64,000 nucleotides of DNA from Prinsepia uniflora. Its lineage: Eukaryota > Streptophyta > Magnoliopsida > Rosales > Rosaceae. Of this stretch, positions 10,264 through 21,099 are shown piece by piece (within the stretch, counting starts at the first letter, position 1; the number at the start of each line of letters is the position of its first letter). The notes below the pieces were generated by a model that did not search any database, was not told the origin of the DNA, and saw only the letters and a program-made list of their open reading frames with translations. Both the position numbers and the translations under genes were made by a program. The DNA is taken from the NCBI GenBank assembly GCA_032719365.1, contig CM064871.1, forward strand, positions 69,365,586 through 69,429,585, read 5' to 3'.

Positions 10264-11710
10264 GATATATCGTATCAAAATCTTACAATCTTACCTTGAC
10301 TGGTTTTTAATTTTTATGAATTTGGGTCTTTTTCTTTTCATTTTTCCTAATGTTATTAGGGAAGAATTTTCTCTACTGGCATGGTCATCAACCTCTTTTG
10401 GTAATCGCGGAACCCTAGTTGTGCAAAGAGATACTGATTAACAAAGATGGAGCTTATCAGACCCTTAGGTAATACCAAGAAGTTATTAGGAGATGGCCTT
10501 GTGACAACAACTGATAGTGAAAAATGGACAAAACTTCGAAAGCTGGCCAACCATGCCTTCCATGAAGAGCTTGAAAGTAAGTGTTTAACAATAGTTGCTC
10601 ATTTCAGATCAAAAACAATAGTTGCTCATAATGTAGTTTATAAAAGAGGAAAATCAGCATATAAACTTCATGATGTTGTTGTTTTACTAGAGTATGGATC
10701 CAGCAAGGCAGCAATGATTGCTAGTGTGGAGACCATGCTATAAAGTTGGCCAAATCATGAAGGGAAGGAGATCGAAGTGTTTGAAGAGTTTCGGTTGTTG
10801 ACGTCAGAAGTAATTTCCAGGACAGCTTTTGGTAGTAGCTACTTGGAAGGGAAGAAGATTTTTGACATGTTGTTGAAGCTACCAGCCTTACTATTTTCAA
10901 CTTCTTTCAAACCCAGATTTCCCGGCGTCAGGTAACCTAATCTCGAATCTTTTAGTAATATTAGGAAGTTGTATATCATCGACCCTTTTATCTATCCTTA
11001 AGTTTAATCTTTCAATCAATATTGCAGTAAGTTTTTCAGAAACGGCAGCGAGGTTGAATTTGAGAAGCTTGAGAAAGGAATATGCGAATGCATAATGGCG
11101 GCTGTTTCGAAAAGAGAAAGGAAGGCGATGACAGGAGAAGCAGCTGCAGACACTTTTGGTACTGATTTTCTTGGATTACTCTTGAAAGCTCATTACGACC
11201 GCAATGAAAACCAAAGGATTTCGGCGCAATATTTGGTTGATGACTGATGAGTGCAAGACATTTTACCTGGCTAGACATGAAAGCACTGGGACTCTGCTTG
11301 CTTGGACTGTCTTTCTCTTGGCAATCAATCAAGATTGGCAAAAGGAAGCAAGGAAGGAGGTCTTAAACGCATTTGGAAAACAAACTCCAGATACCAGTGG
11401 CATTTCCAAACTCAAAACAGTAAGAAAGTCATAAAACTGAATTCTAGTCTAAATGGCAGAAGCGTTTAGCTAATGTTTGAAACCATGTTCTCTGCAAATG
11501 AATATGATCATCAACGAGTCTCTGGGGTTATATCCTCCGGTTCTTTCTCTTGTGAATAGGAAAGTTGAAAGGCAAGTTCGATTGGGAAGGCTTCTGGTTC
11601 CTGCTAACGTTGAGCTGGTGGTCCCAATTTCTGCGCTTCACTGTGATCCTCAGCTAGGGAGACAAGACGTGCAGCTTTTCAAACAAGAGCGGTTCTCAGT
11701 AGGGGTTGCA

Positions 11711-13660
11711 GTCCTCTGCCTGACCACCAATGGAATGGAAAGAGGGATGGATGAGCCAACTCGGGAAGGATTCTGATGCCTCGGGGTCTTTCTGGAAGGC
11801 AGCATTTTTGCCAATACTACATCATCATCATCAGTATCTTCACCATCCACAAAGAGGAGTCACCGCCGCTTTTTTCCTACATTAGTAGGAGTGCTTCGAA
11901 CTGTCAGGGTAGGAGTAGATACAGATTTTGAGAGAAGCTGAGAAGGTCCCGATGCCTCACTTAGGTGAAAAGACCCATGCAGGATATTGAGGATACCTAT
12001 GCGGACGAGTAATTTTAGGTAGGAATCAATAATGCATAACGTTGCGTACAAACGTCGCTAGGAGGAGCTTACCTGGGAAGCTTGAGTGGTTGGTCGTTGT
12101 TTTCTCTTATGGAGACCCAACAGTTCTTTCCACGATCAGACCTTCATCTAAGGGATTAATCAGGACTAGCGGGTCGTCCACTCCTTCCACCATCAGGTCA
12201 ACGTCGTCAACACCCACTGCAATGTCAAAAGGGCATAAGATGCAAAGCTCACATCCTGTATAAAAGTATTACAGAAAAGAAAAACATACCAATGAGGGGA
12301 ACGACATTTTGCCACTCAACTGTTTCAATAAGGTCTGTAACAAGGCCAAGGAGAGTCTCAGAGGAAGTTTTGAAGACTTGGAACTGTTGTGCTGCAACCT
12401 TTTCTACAGCCATCGCGAATGTCTTGGTAAAATAGGAGGACCACCAGGACAGGAAAGATTGGGAGCAGCTGTGAGCAGCCATAATGCCAGAAGGGTACTG
12501 AATGTGCTCCTTAGAGAGGGACTGACGAACAGCCAGCGTGTCACTATCAGAAATTTTTTGAGTCTGAAGGATGTTTCCGCGTTCATACCGTTAATAAGAG
12601 GAACAAGAATGGTTTGCTAGAACCCAAGCTGGCGGGCACAGAAGTTAGGTTGATATACCTCAAAACCCGCATGAGTTTTGGAATAGCGATTCCCACCCTT
12701 CAACAGGTCCTTCGAAAAGACACAACTATAAAAGTCCCTCAACACCAGGGTCCTACGATTTTGATCGCGGACATCTAGATAGCCACCCTCATCAAATATA
12801 GGATAATAGTGTTCCACGATGGCCCTCCAGTGTTCCACATGATGACTTTTCATCCCCTAGAAGAACATGAGGCAATCCTGAGCTGAATATGGCATCGGGG
12901 GTAGGGCCATGAGCTGATTCGCTGGAACTATTCTTTCAGCATATTGGGGGATTGGGCGGCGAAGCTAGGGGAAAGACCAGTTCAACCATGCTTGAACCAT
13001 CCACAAGGGACCATTCAGGGACTATTTCGAGCCTGGATAGCAGATGATGGTGTGTAAAAGATTATACATCTAGGCCAGAACGACAGGACCTAGTGACACA
13101 TCCTTATAGGAAGCCAGAGCCTCAGCCAAAAGAACCCACTCCTGCTTGAGTCCCTTGGAGGCGTTCGGGAAGACAAACCAATTTAATCAAAAGTGAAAAA
13201 AGTGGACCTTTTCATGACTAGAGCACAAATTATTTTCACCTTTTCCCAAACCCTTAAAATCGGATTCAAGCCTAAGGTTCATTTTTGAATCAAAAGGGCA
13301 AAAGGCATTAAGAAACAAAGAGAAAGTGGTAAATTTTTGGGGGATGGCTCGGCTCATCGTAGGGCTTGCAGCATTAAGAGTACATGGGTCAGTGAATAAA
13401 TTGGTGAAGTCAGCAATCTGACCAGAAGGTTTTAGGCCAAAAAGAATGGCCAAATCAAGCAGAGTCGGCGTCATGGGGCCAACTTGGATATCGAATGTAT
13501 TTGTACTATCATTCCAAAAATAGATGGCAGCACTAAGCAGTTTTATATCTAGATAAGTAGGCATATCGGATAAACTCACCAGGTGGTATACTCCATTACG
13601 CCAGATCTCGGAAGTACAGCCTCTTCATCCTCGCGACCCATTTCAAAAAATGTCCAGAAA
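11711..13660 (-). pseudogene. Decayed plant-mobile-domain (PMD, aminotransferase-like) ORF
   Basis: The open stretch at 13187-13579 (-) reads FWNDSTNTFDIQVGPMTPTLLDLAILFGLKPSG, a typical PMD core. Further along the same strand, 12617-12853 (-) reads HWRAIVEHYYPIFDEGGYLDVRDQNRR and ends ARQLGF, and near 12110-12230 an acidic tail ends GLIVERTVGSP. A basic GKKRR near 11870 and DGEDTDDDD near 11840 look like the C-terminal end. Stops and frame changes separate these blocks (one near 13188, others at 12854-13060), so no complete protein is possible. PMD proteins occur as host genes (MAIN/MAIL type) and as passenger ORFs in Mutator-like and Ty3/gypsy elements. The polypurine tract and LTR downstream on + favour the latter. 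Confidence 0.72.
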
Positions 13661-14210
13661 TCTTTGATTTATCACCCTGAGGGAAACAAATGGGCCCAGC
13701 CCGAGTGAATGTCATTCCAATGGAAGGAAGATCGTTGGAAGCTAGATTGGAGAGGATTAGAATTTTGACAGAACGTCGTATAATGAATCAACTACAGCAG
13801 GTACATGACCTCACCAACACGACCCTAGGAAATAACGGTGGTCATCAACAGGGAGGATCGGCCCACGGGTGATGTGGCGCTCCACTTCACATGTACCAAG
13901 AATATCCCGTGCAAGCGAGCGACAGTGTTCAAAATTTTCCCCAGAAATCCAGGGGGTTTTCAAGGACGACATGGTGTCTGTATCAGCAGAAGAGGGAAAC
14001 CCAGCAGGGTTTTTCCTTTCTGGGCTTTTTTGGGGGCCATGAGTCTCAGTATGATTATAGGAGCAAAGAGCTGCAGGAAATGGGGGGATGAAAATTTTTT
14101 CAAGGAAGGAGGTGCAAGCGAATTGGAACCGTCAAAGATACAAGCAACAGAAGCGAAAGGGTAAAGGACGTGTTCGTGTGAATTTAAAATGTTTTATACC
14201 TAAAGGATTT
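13661..14210. other. Spacer between PMD ORF and LTR, no recognised gene
   Basis: Short open frames occur on + (13690-13872, with SLEARLERIRILTERR, and 13838-14164) but match nothing I recognise. Being flanked by element parts, this is probably element 3' untranslated DNA or the decayed N-terminal end of the antisense ORF. Confidence 0.45.
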
Positions 14211-14226
14211 AAAATTCAGGGGGCAA
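14211..14226 (+). other. Polypurine tract of the gypsy-like element
   Basis: AAAATTCAGGGGGCAA directly before an LTR that starts TGTTTATACCCG. It places the LTR on + and as the 3' one. Confidence 0.6.
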
Positions 14227-14643
14227 TGTTTATACCCGAAAAAATCCCCTTTGGCTCAGGTTGCGGCTCATGAAATTTAAAGGCATAAAGAACGATTTTT
14301 GGCCCAAGACCAAATAGTTCTCGTGTAAAGAGGAAGAAGACTTGGGCGGTGCTGTCAGGATGGGGAGAAAACAGAGGAAAAGGGGGAAGTGCCCTAGCTG
14401 AAAAAACGGGGAGGTAAGTACCCGCGTGAGTCCCGATCCAACACGTTGAAGAGCTCCCTCGACCGCCTATAAATGGAGAACAACTTGGCTTCTCAAAAGG
14501 AAGATCAACCAATCAAAACTCAGCAAATTGATCTCCATCAATTTATGAACCTATGAACACCTTTAACCAAGGTTTCATGGTTTAAAAACAGCTGGCCCTT
14601 GTGGCAAAAACTGCTTCTTTCAACCTAGGAAATCAAGATGCAG
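14227..14643 (+). mobile_element. Gypsy-like 3' LTR, upstream part (417 bp)
   Basis: It starts TGTTTATACCCG after a polypurine tract and has a good TATA box, CCTATAAATGG, near 14465-14475. The sequence is broken at 14643 by the tandem array and resumes at 37288 after one TGCAG duplication. Confidence 0.62.
14639..14643. repeat. Target-site duplication TGCAG, left copy
   Basis: TGCAG precedes the first array LTR and recurs at 37283-37287 directly after the last. It is the only duplication around all three units. Confidence 0.92.
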
Positions 14644-16374
14644 TGTAACGACCCGTCCCGAATTCCGGGATTAGATTAGTCACTAATCTTGATTAGCGAG
14701 GTTGAACGGTGGTTAGTAGGGCGGAATCAGACAAAATGTGCAAAATGACCGTTTTGCCCCTGGTCGTGGGCAAAATGTTGACTTTTTGTTCGGGCGGTCA
14801 AATGGACTTTGACCGATGACCGTGACGTAGTTCGGGACGTCACGAGTTCATAGACAGGTGGCACGTTCGATTCCGACATTCGTAGAGAAAGTTATGGTGT
14901 TCGGAAGTTGAGGGGTATTTTGGTAATTTGGCTTATTAGGGGCCAAATGTTGACTTTCTGACCGGGAGGTCCGATGGGCGAGGGTCAAGGACTGTTACGT
15001 AGGTATCGTCGATACGAATCCAACGACAGGCGGCATGCCGAAATCGGAGTTACGACGACGAAGTTATGGTCAAGGAATCGGGCTCGGTTTACCGAACGAA
15101 CCGGGATTAAAATAATAATAAAATATTGAATAGTGATTATTGAATCTGAACCCTTGGATGAGTGACAAGTGTCACTCATCCCTTGATTTGGGGCTCTAAA
15201 TCTGGATCATGCTTCCATTAATGGGTTAAAATACAATTTATCCCCTCTTTTAATCTCAGCCCTCCATCTCACTCCCAGATTGCATCTGGACCGTCCATCT
15301 CATCTAATCCCTTCCTTAATTAATTTGATCAGTTAATCCCCCTCTCTCATTTCTCATTTCACCGTGAACGACTACCACCCCAAATCCACTACCCATCCAA
15401 CCCGCACCAACTAAACCTACACCATTACTAGGCTAAGTCCAGTGGGAGATTTGGGCACCTGAGGAATGACGGGAGACGGCGGGAGACGACAGCGGACACG
15501 GCGGAAAGGAAAAACAGGGGAGGTCCAAAACTCAGAATTCGGAAGTCGTTTTGGGCTGGTTTTGATCGTTGTAAATGGACGTAGGATGTTCCTGGAGTCG
15601 AACTGGGCATGCTGGTGGCCACGGCGGGAGCCACGGCGGCGAGGTAAGCCTCGAACCCGTGAGTCTGTTTTCGGGTAAAAATGGCAGGATGGGTTTTAAC
15701 GTACTACAATCGATCTTGTGACCAGGATGATGATCTAGGGGTTGAGACGAGCCTTTGGGGATCGTTTTCGAAAGGAATGGTGGCCGGGATCGTGCAGACA
15801 CGACGGTTGCAGGTGGCCGGTCTGCACACCTCCACGAACAGGTAGTCAAACGTGTTGGTTTCTCAGTTTTAAAATCATGGATCAACTGGAATTAATGAGA
15901 CGATCTTGTAGGAACAAACAGAATTGAAAATGATCGAGTAATGGCTGAGAACCAGTCGGGTTGGGCCGCGGGTCACGGTGACCCGTTTATCAGACAACTG
16001 GGTCAGAACGGTGACACTGTTCACGGCGCGTGAGTTTCACGCGCAGCCACTCACGGCGGCGCGTGACGGCGCGTGGGCACGGATCTCGATGTGAGGTCAA
16101 CATGACTTTTGTCCTATTTAATGTAACGAACATTTTGGGATTGGTTTCGGGTCGATCGGACACCGTCTCGATAGTGTTCGGGATGTCCGAAGGTTTTAAA
16201 TTAAGTTTAAAAATAAGTAAAAATCCGGGAAAATTACGGGACTTTGATAGGATGTTAATGATGAGGTTAGTGACCCTCTAATGTGATTTGGTCAGGATTG
16301 GGAGTCCCGGTGATAGTGGTGTGGCCCGGGAGGGCCGGTGGCACGCGTATCGAGGCACACGGTTAAAACGGTAT

Positions 16375-17697
16375 GTGAGTGGACTTTGGTTTTATAAATT
16401 CTATGCATGCTTAAATGTTTTACATGGATTATGATTGTGATTGTATGATGTTGGTTTGGTTGTTGGTAAATTGTACGGTTTCACGTATTTCGAGGCGATT
16501 TACGTGCTTGCACGTAAATCGAGGTTTCCGGTTTTACATGGATTTTCCATATTTATGACTTGGATATAATGTGATGAAATGGTTTTGAAATTGGAAATAT
16601 GAACTCGGGCTTGAGGCCCAATTATGTTGGAAATTTCGGACTTGGAGTCCATTTGAAATCGGGCCGAGGGCCCAGTTGGTTAATGAAATCGGGCCAGGGG
16701 CCCAGTTGGTTATATCGGGCTGAGACCCATTTGAGTTATGTTATCGGGCCAGGGGCCCAGTTGATTTACGAATTCGGGCCGTGGGCCCAGTGGGTTTATA
16801 AGTCGGGCTGCGGGCCCAGTTGGTTTACAAATCGGGCCGTGGGCCCAGTGGTTCATAAAATCGGGCATGAGGCCCAGTTGGATAATAAATGTGATTTCGG
16901 GTCAGGGACCCTATATTTAATAATTGTGATTTTGGGTCAAGGACCCTAAATGGAATTATGTGGTTTTATGGAAATTTCGGGCAGGGCCCAATGGTAATAA
17001 TATGATAAAAGGATTAAATAAAACTGTTTTCCATATACCATCTGGACACAAGGATATATGATGGTCTCCTCCAGATGTCTGGGACACTGGGGAAGTCACG
17101 GTGCATTAACTGCGAGGGGTCATTATACGGAGCAGCCGGACCGTATGATGACTCAGGAGCAGGATTGCTATGATTGACGTCAGGGACGTCAGACATCAGG
17201 GATGTCAGATATATGGACCCGGAGAGACCCCGGGCAGCACGCGTAGCTTATGAAACCGTGAGATATGACGTCAGGGACGTCTAGCGTCTGGGACGCTAAG
17301 CATCTGGGATGCTGGTGATGGTAATGGTAAAATATGGATTAATGAATAAAATGGCTTATTGGTTGGATATGTGTTATGTGGTAAAAATGGATTATTGGTT
17401 ATGAAATGGTATGTAGGGTCGGGGACCCTAAATGGTTTTGGATTTTGAATTGATGTTCATTTATGGTCGTGGGTGGTGACCCACATGGTTTTAATATGTA
17501 TGGTGGTGGTATTCCACAGTTTTGGGCTGAGTTCCCACACTTGGCTTTTGGTTAACGGTTTTTGGGCTAAGACCCTAATGGCTCGGTTGAGCAAACGTTT
17601 TGGTTACTGGTTTTTGTGGCATGCATACGTTTTTATTGGAGGGCATAAATGTCTTATAAATGTATTTGGGTAAACTTATTGGTTTTTGTCCACTCAC
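16375..17697 (+). repeat. Long-range complementary pair enclosing the hairpin array, LTR 1
   Basis: GTGAGTGGAC at 16375-16384 is the exact reverse complement of GTCCACTCAC at 17688-17697. All short inverted repeats of this LTR lie between them. In LTRs 2 and 4 the pair is 12 nt (CTGTGAGTGGAC with GTCCACTCACAG). Confidence 0.75.
16607..17313 (+). repeat. Array of short covarying inverted repeats, LTR 1
   Basis: At least fourteen units have a 4-6 nt arm, a loop of about 3 nt and a complementary arm. Examples: GGACTTGGAGTCC 16638-16650; GGGCCGAGGGCCC 16661-16673; GGGCCAGGGGCCC 16691-16703 and 16746-16758; GGGCCGTGGGCCC 16776-16788 and 16834-16846; GGGTCAGGGACCC 16899-16911; GGGTCAAGGACCC 16934-16946; GACGTCAGGGACGTC 17176-17190 and 17267-17281; GACATCAGGGATGTC 17192-17206; AGCGTCTGGGACGCT 17283-17297; AGCATCTGGGATGCT 17299-17313. 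Two more lie just downstream: GGGTCGGGGACCC 17416-17428 and TGGGTGGTGACCCA 17470-17483. Arm sequences differ between units but complementarity is kept. Confidence 0.85.
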
Positions 17698-17909
17698 AGC
17701 TTTTGGTTTTGATGCCCTTCAGGTTGATCACGGATGCGATTGCAGCAGGGACTGGGACATTGCACACCTCCTCCATCGATCCTTGCGCACTCTGGATGCC
17801 CCGTTTGGGCAGTGGCTCTTGGTCATCCCTTGTCTGACACCCCTGGTTGGACGGGAGCAGGGCACATTCCATGGTAATCCCGGGGGGATTGGGATGGGTC
17901 CTGTCAACT

Positions 17910-17921
17910 TGGTATCAGAGC
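17910..17921 (+). other. Primer-binding site, internal region 1
   Basis: TGGTATCAGAGC, complementary to the 3' end of plant initiator-Met tRNA, three bases after LTR 1. Confidence 0.93.
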
Positions 17922-20900
17922 ACGGTTGCTCTTTTGTGTGCGCAGGTCGAGGGTGTGATGTCTCTTTGGGCTGCAATTCGTTATCAACCTGATAGATAGT
18001 TTTTGGGTTTGGATAGTTGATGGAGTGTGATTGGCCCGATACGCCGTGCATTAATGTGATTCGACCCAAGTGGGGTTGATTGTGGTGAACTGGTATTGTG
18101 GTGAACTGGTATTGTGGGACCGTCGGTTCGGTCATGTTATATTGGATTGTTGTGCTGCTAGGTGCAGCCAGGTTCGGGGAACCTCATGTGAGTAATGGTC
18201 TAAAATGTGAACCCTTGTGGTGGTTTCTAGTGTGAGGGATGTTGGTTCATCGGAGTTGGCTGATGACCTAGTGGTGAAACCCACGTTGATGGGATGGTAG
18301 GATTGGATTTGACGTCTATTCGATGTCTAGACCGCGGGGTCGGTCAGGTTGTGGATTTTATATTACGGAGAGCTGTTTGGTTCGGTTGAACCATAGGGTG
18401 TGATTGTGGAACCCTAGTGTTAAAAGGTAAACCTTAATTGTGGTTAGTGGATGAGAACTTGTGCTGCGACGAGCGGCTGAGGTCATGGATGACCATGTGG
18501 ATGGCTCTGGTGAGTCTAGGCAGAACTATGGGATCCGATTTACGGATACGGTTCTGAGATAAATTGTGGAATCCCGTGTTGGATCGGGTATTGGTGTGAT
18601 GTGTGGATGCGGATCTCGATAGTAATGACAGTTGGTCGGTAGTCATATGGAGATGACTGGCTATCGAGGGTAATTAGTGTGGTTCTGATACTTGGGGATC
18701 AGGGGACGTTCAGGGAACGTTCATTTTCCTGATGTGGATTGTCAGAGTGGTGGTACCCATAGTCGTGAGGTACGGGATCGTCGTTCGGTATGAACGGAGA
18801 TCCAAGGTTGTCGTATTTGCATACGGTGTGCAAGTATGGATGTTGTGTGTTGGTACTTTTGCGTCGATACTAGTATGGATGCCTGTGTGCTGATACTAGT
18901 GTTGCTGGTAGTGTGTTGGTGCTGGTACTAGCGCTGGTGCTAGTGTCGGTAATGGTGTTGACGATGAGCCACAAGTTGAGGGGTGACTCCGTCATGATGA
19001 ACATATGTTCGGTCCTTGAGATTCGGTAGTGGTTGAGTGATGGACTGGATGGGTTCCAGTTAAGATCGTAATGTGTTGGGATAAGTTCCAATAGTGGTGA
19101 GATAACCAGTAAGGAGTGGATTAAAAAGGGTATAATTGAGACTTGAGTAATCTTCGGATGACGTCCCCTACGTCATGATAATTGGTGGATTTGGGGGAGT
19201 TGTTGGCAACTCCAAAATTTGTGCGATTTTATGTTTTTAAATATCCCTAAAATGTACATGGAAATGATTAAAACTGGAAAAGACGAGGAAAAACCATTAG
19301 TGGTATAAAGGTAGGAATTTGTAATTGAGAACTTGGAAAACCGAGTGTTGAACCTGTAAAGGTCGGGATGTGCGAACGGAACAATAACGGATTGATTGTG
19401 GACACGGGGTTGTCCAAGTGAATTGAGGAGGTAGGAAGTCTAGTGGTTAGACTTGACGTCTTGTTGGGAGCATATCTGTTTCCAACATGGTTGGAACCTT
19501 AGTGTCGAAGAGAGTTGTGATTGGGGAACGAGAGTGGTGTTCGTTTTTGGTGATTGGTATTCCGAAGTCATTGGGGTTGACTTCTTGCTTTCTGCCCTGG
19601 CAGACATTGACTGTAGTTACCAGTACGTTGAGCGTGTATTGGTTGGTGAGCTCTTGTGTGTTGCGAGGTCATTAGGAGGAGCTACGTGTTCGAAATTAGG
19701 TAAACGGGATTTTTCATTTTCTGCTTGGTGGCAGACGATGTTGGGGTACATGGCGTGGTGAGTGCAGTGAGTTTTGTTGCATCCACGTAGGATGAGTATT
19801 GGTGTCATTATTTTGGATCATCCTTGGTTTTCCTAGGTGGAATGACAAGGATCGATACGAACTTGGGTGTGTGAGTCGTAAATGACGAGATTGAACTTCT
19901 TTTCGAAGTGGGGCCCGTATGGTATTCTACTCGGGTGAGTAGGTTTTCAAGGTAGTTGAATTTTGTCAACCTTAGACGTGTGGAGGTTGGATTGGCTTCC
20001 CTATGAAGTCAATCAAGTGTATTGAACGGGTAACCGATAGGTTCGGTTTTGGTGTGTCTTGGTAAATGTGAACGAGATTTCGGGATTTGGAATCGAATTT
20101 CTGGGTGACGATTCAGGATTCGATTTTGGAACTTGAAAGTATATTTCCGGGTTTGGGTACGGAATGGTTATTCCAAATGCTAGCTTACGGAATAATGATT
20201 TCGGATTCGGATTTGGATATGAATTAAAATGTGATGTCTGGGTTTGGATCCGGGATTTTTTACGAAGTTGCGGATTCAGATTCGGAATTGGAACTAGATG
20301 TTGGGTGGAGTTTCGATTTGCCTCATGCTGGATTGGGCAAACGTACTCCATTATTGGAACGCGTTCGGCTATGACCTAGGTGGTTGTAGTCTGGTTATTA
20401 GGTAGATGTGTGTACTTCGTACATGGTTTGAGGTACAATACCTTGTAGACTTGTGATGTCTAGTTACGGTATACGGGATATACCCGAGGTGTGTTGGTGA
20501 ACGTGTTGGTAGTCGGATTGGTTCCGATACCATGGGATTGGTTGTGGACCGGACATTACTATGCAATGGGTCATGGTAATTCCGATGTGTTTAATTACAC
20601 ACAGGTCGTGTGAAATGTCGGTAAGGGTATTGGTGAGTCGAGTACGTTGGTGGCATGTGTAGCCACGAGTGAGTCTAGTGTCAGTTTTCGACTGACAACA
20701 ACTGTGTGGTGACAGTTTGTCAGGATGTGTCAACATAGATCGTTGAGTGGGGTCAGCTGACTCCTAGTGGGAGTGGGAAAGGAACCGTCGAGTTGTTGCG
20801 TCAACGAGAGGGTTGATTTGACAAGTGGTGTCAAATTCGAAACAAGTAGTTTCAGTCATTCGACGGGGTCGAATGTAGTCGTTGCGTTTTGAGTATTAGT

Positions 20901-21028
20901 GGTACGTAGAGTGCAGACAAGTTTTGCCTGGTTAGTTGGTGTACGGGTGTACACGTGTTGTGTGGTCGATTCCACTTTCCACGGGGTGTTTGTGGAATCA
21001 GGGTAATCGAGTTTCGAGAGCGAAACTT

Positions 21029-21099
21029 TTTAAGGAGGGAAGTACGTTGAGTTTAGATCGGTTGGAATTTCGAGGACGAAATTTATTAAGGAGGGAAGA
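21029..21099 (+). other. Duplicated polypurine tract, internal region 1
   Basis: AAGGAGGGAAGA at 21088-21099 abuts LTR 2. A near copy, AAGGAGGGAAG, lies about 59 bp upstream after TTTCGAGAGCGAAACTTTTT, which parallels TTTCGAGGACGAAATTTATT before the terminal tract. The segment containing the pol end and PPT has therefore been duplicated. Confidence 0.8.

Larger units (their letters stand above)
6970..11710 (+). pseudogene. Dead CYP749A-like P450 paralogue, split by a retrotransposon and truncated
   Basis: Exon order and intron positions match the intact gene upstream. Exon 1 starts at ATG 6970, changes frame near 7050, then reads KLWWTPNR...QGIKGPSYR. A copia element is inserted at 7262-10263 at its very end. 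Exon 2 (10360-10576) has an in-frame TAG at 10416 and a frameshift before LLGDGLVTT. Exon 3 (10691-10931) has a frameshift and a TAA at 10741. Exon 4 (11028-11419) has a 7-bp insertion near 11241, and its I-helix reads ARHEST with Arg for the conserved Gly. Exon 5 starts at 11498, where the acceptor AG is now AA; ESLR has become ESLG, destroying ExxR, and PERF has become QERF. Sequence identity ends near 11710, before the haem-binding loop. Confidence 0.92.
14644..17906 (+). mobile_element. Array LTR 1 (3,263 bp)
   Basis: TGTAACGACC...CCTGTCA. It carries the type-A markers in its 3' half: AAATCCGGG near 16219, GGTATGTGAG near 16371, CATTAACTGCG near 17103. Its 5' flank is the TGCAG duplication. 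Short ORFs on both strands recur in all four LTRs but resemble no protein. Confidence 0.95.

Noticed and set aside
13690..13872. 60-codon + strand ORF (SLEARLERIRILTERR) as a gag remnant
   Set aside because: Too short, no zinc knuckle or other gag landmark, and placed downstream of an antisense ORF where gag is not expected.
15428..15885. Overlapping ORFs of 60-117 codons on both strands that recur in all four array LTRs
   Set aside because: They recur only because the LTR is repeated. They overlap on opposite strands, lack known motifs and sit in LTR DNA, so conservation between copies is no evidence for coding.
16607..17313. CRISPR-like regular array
   Set aside because: Plant nuclear context, no constant repeat with unique spacers. 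The repeated elements are inverted repeats that vary in their arms.
15641..17727. Possible intron inside the LTR (GAGGTAAGCC near 15640 as donor, CCCTTCAG near 17726 as acceptor)
   Set aside because: Both strings are conserved between families, but there is no coding exon on either side and no transcript evidence. Too weak to call.
20013..20351. 112-codon minus-strand ORF rich in Asn-Pro in each internal region
   Set aside because: It is the complement of a low-complexity stretch of GGATTTGGG- and GGATTCGG-like repeats. No family resemblance.
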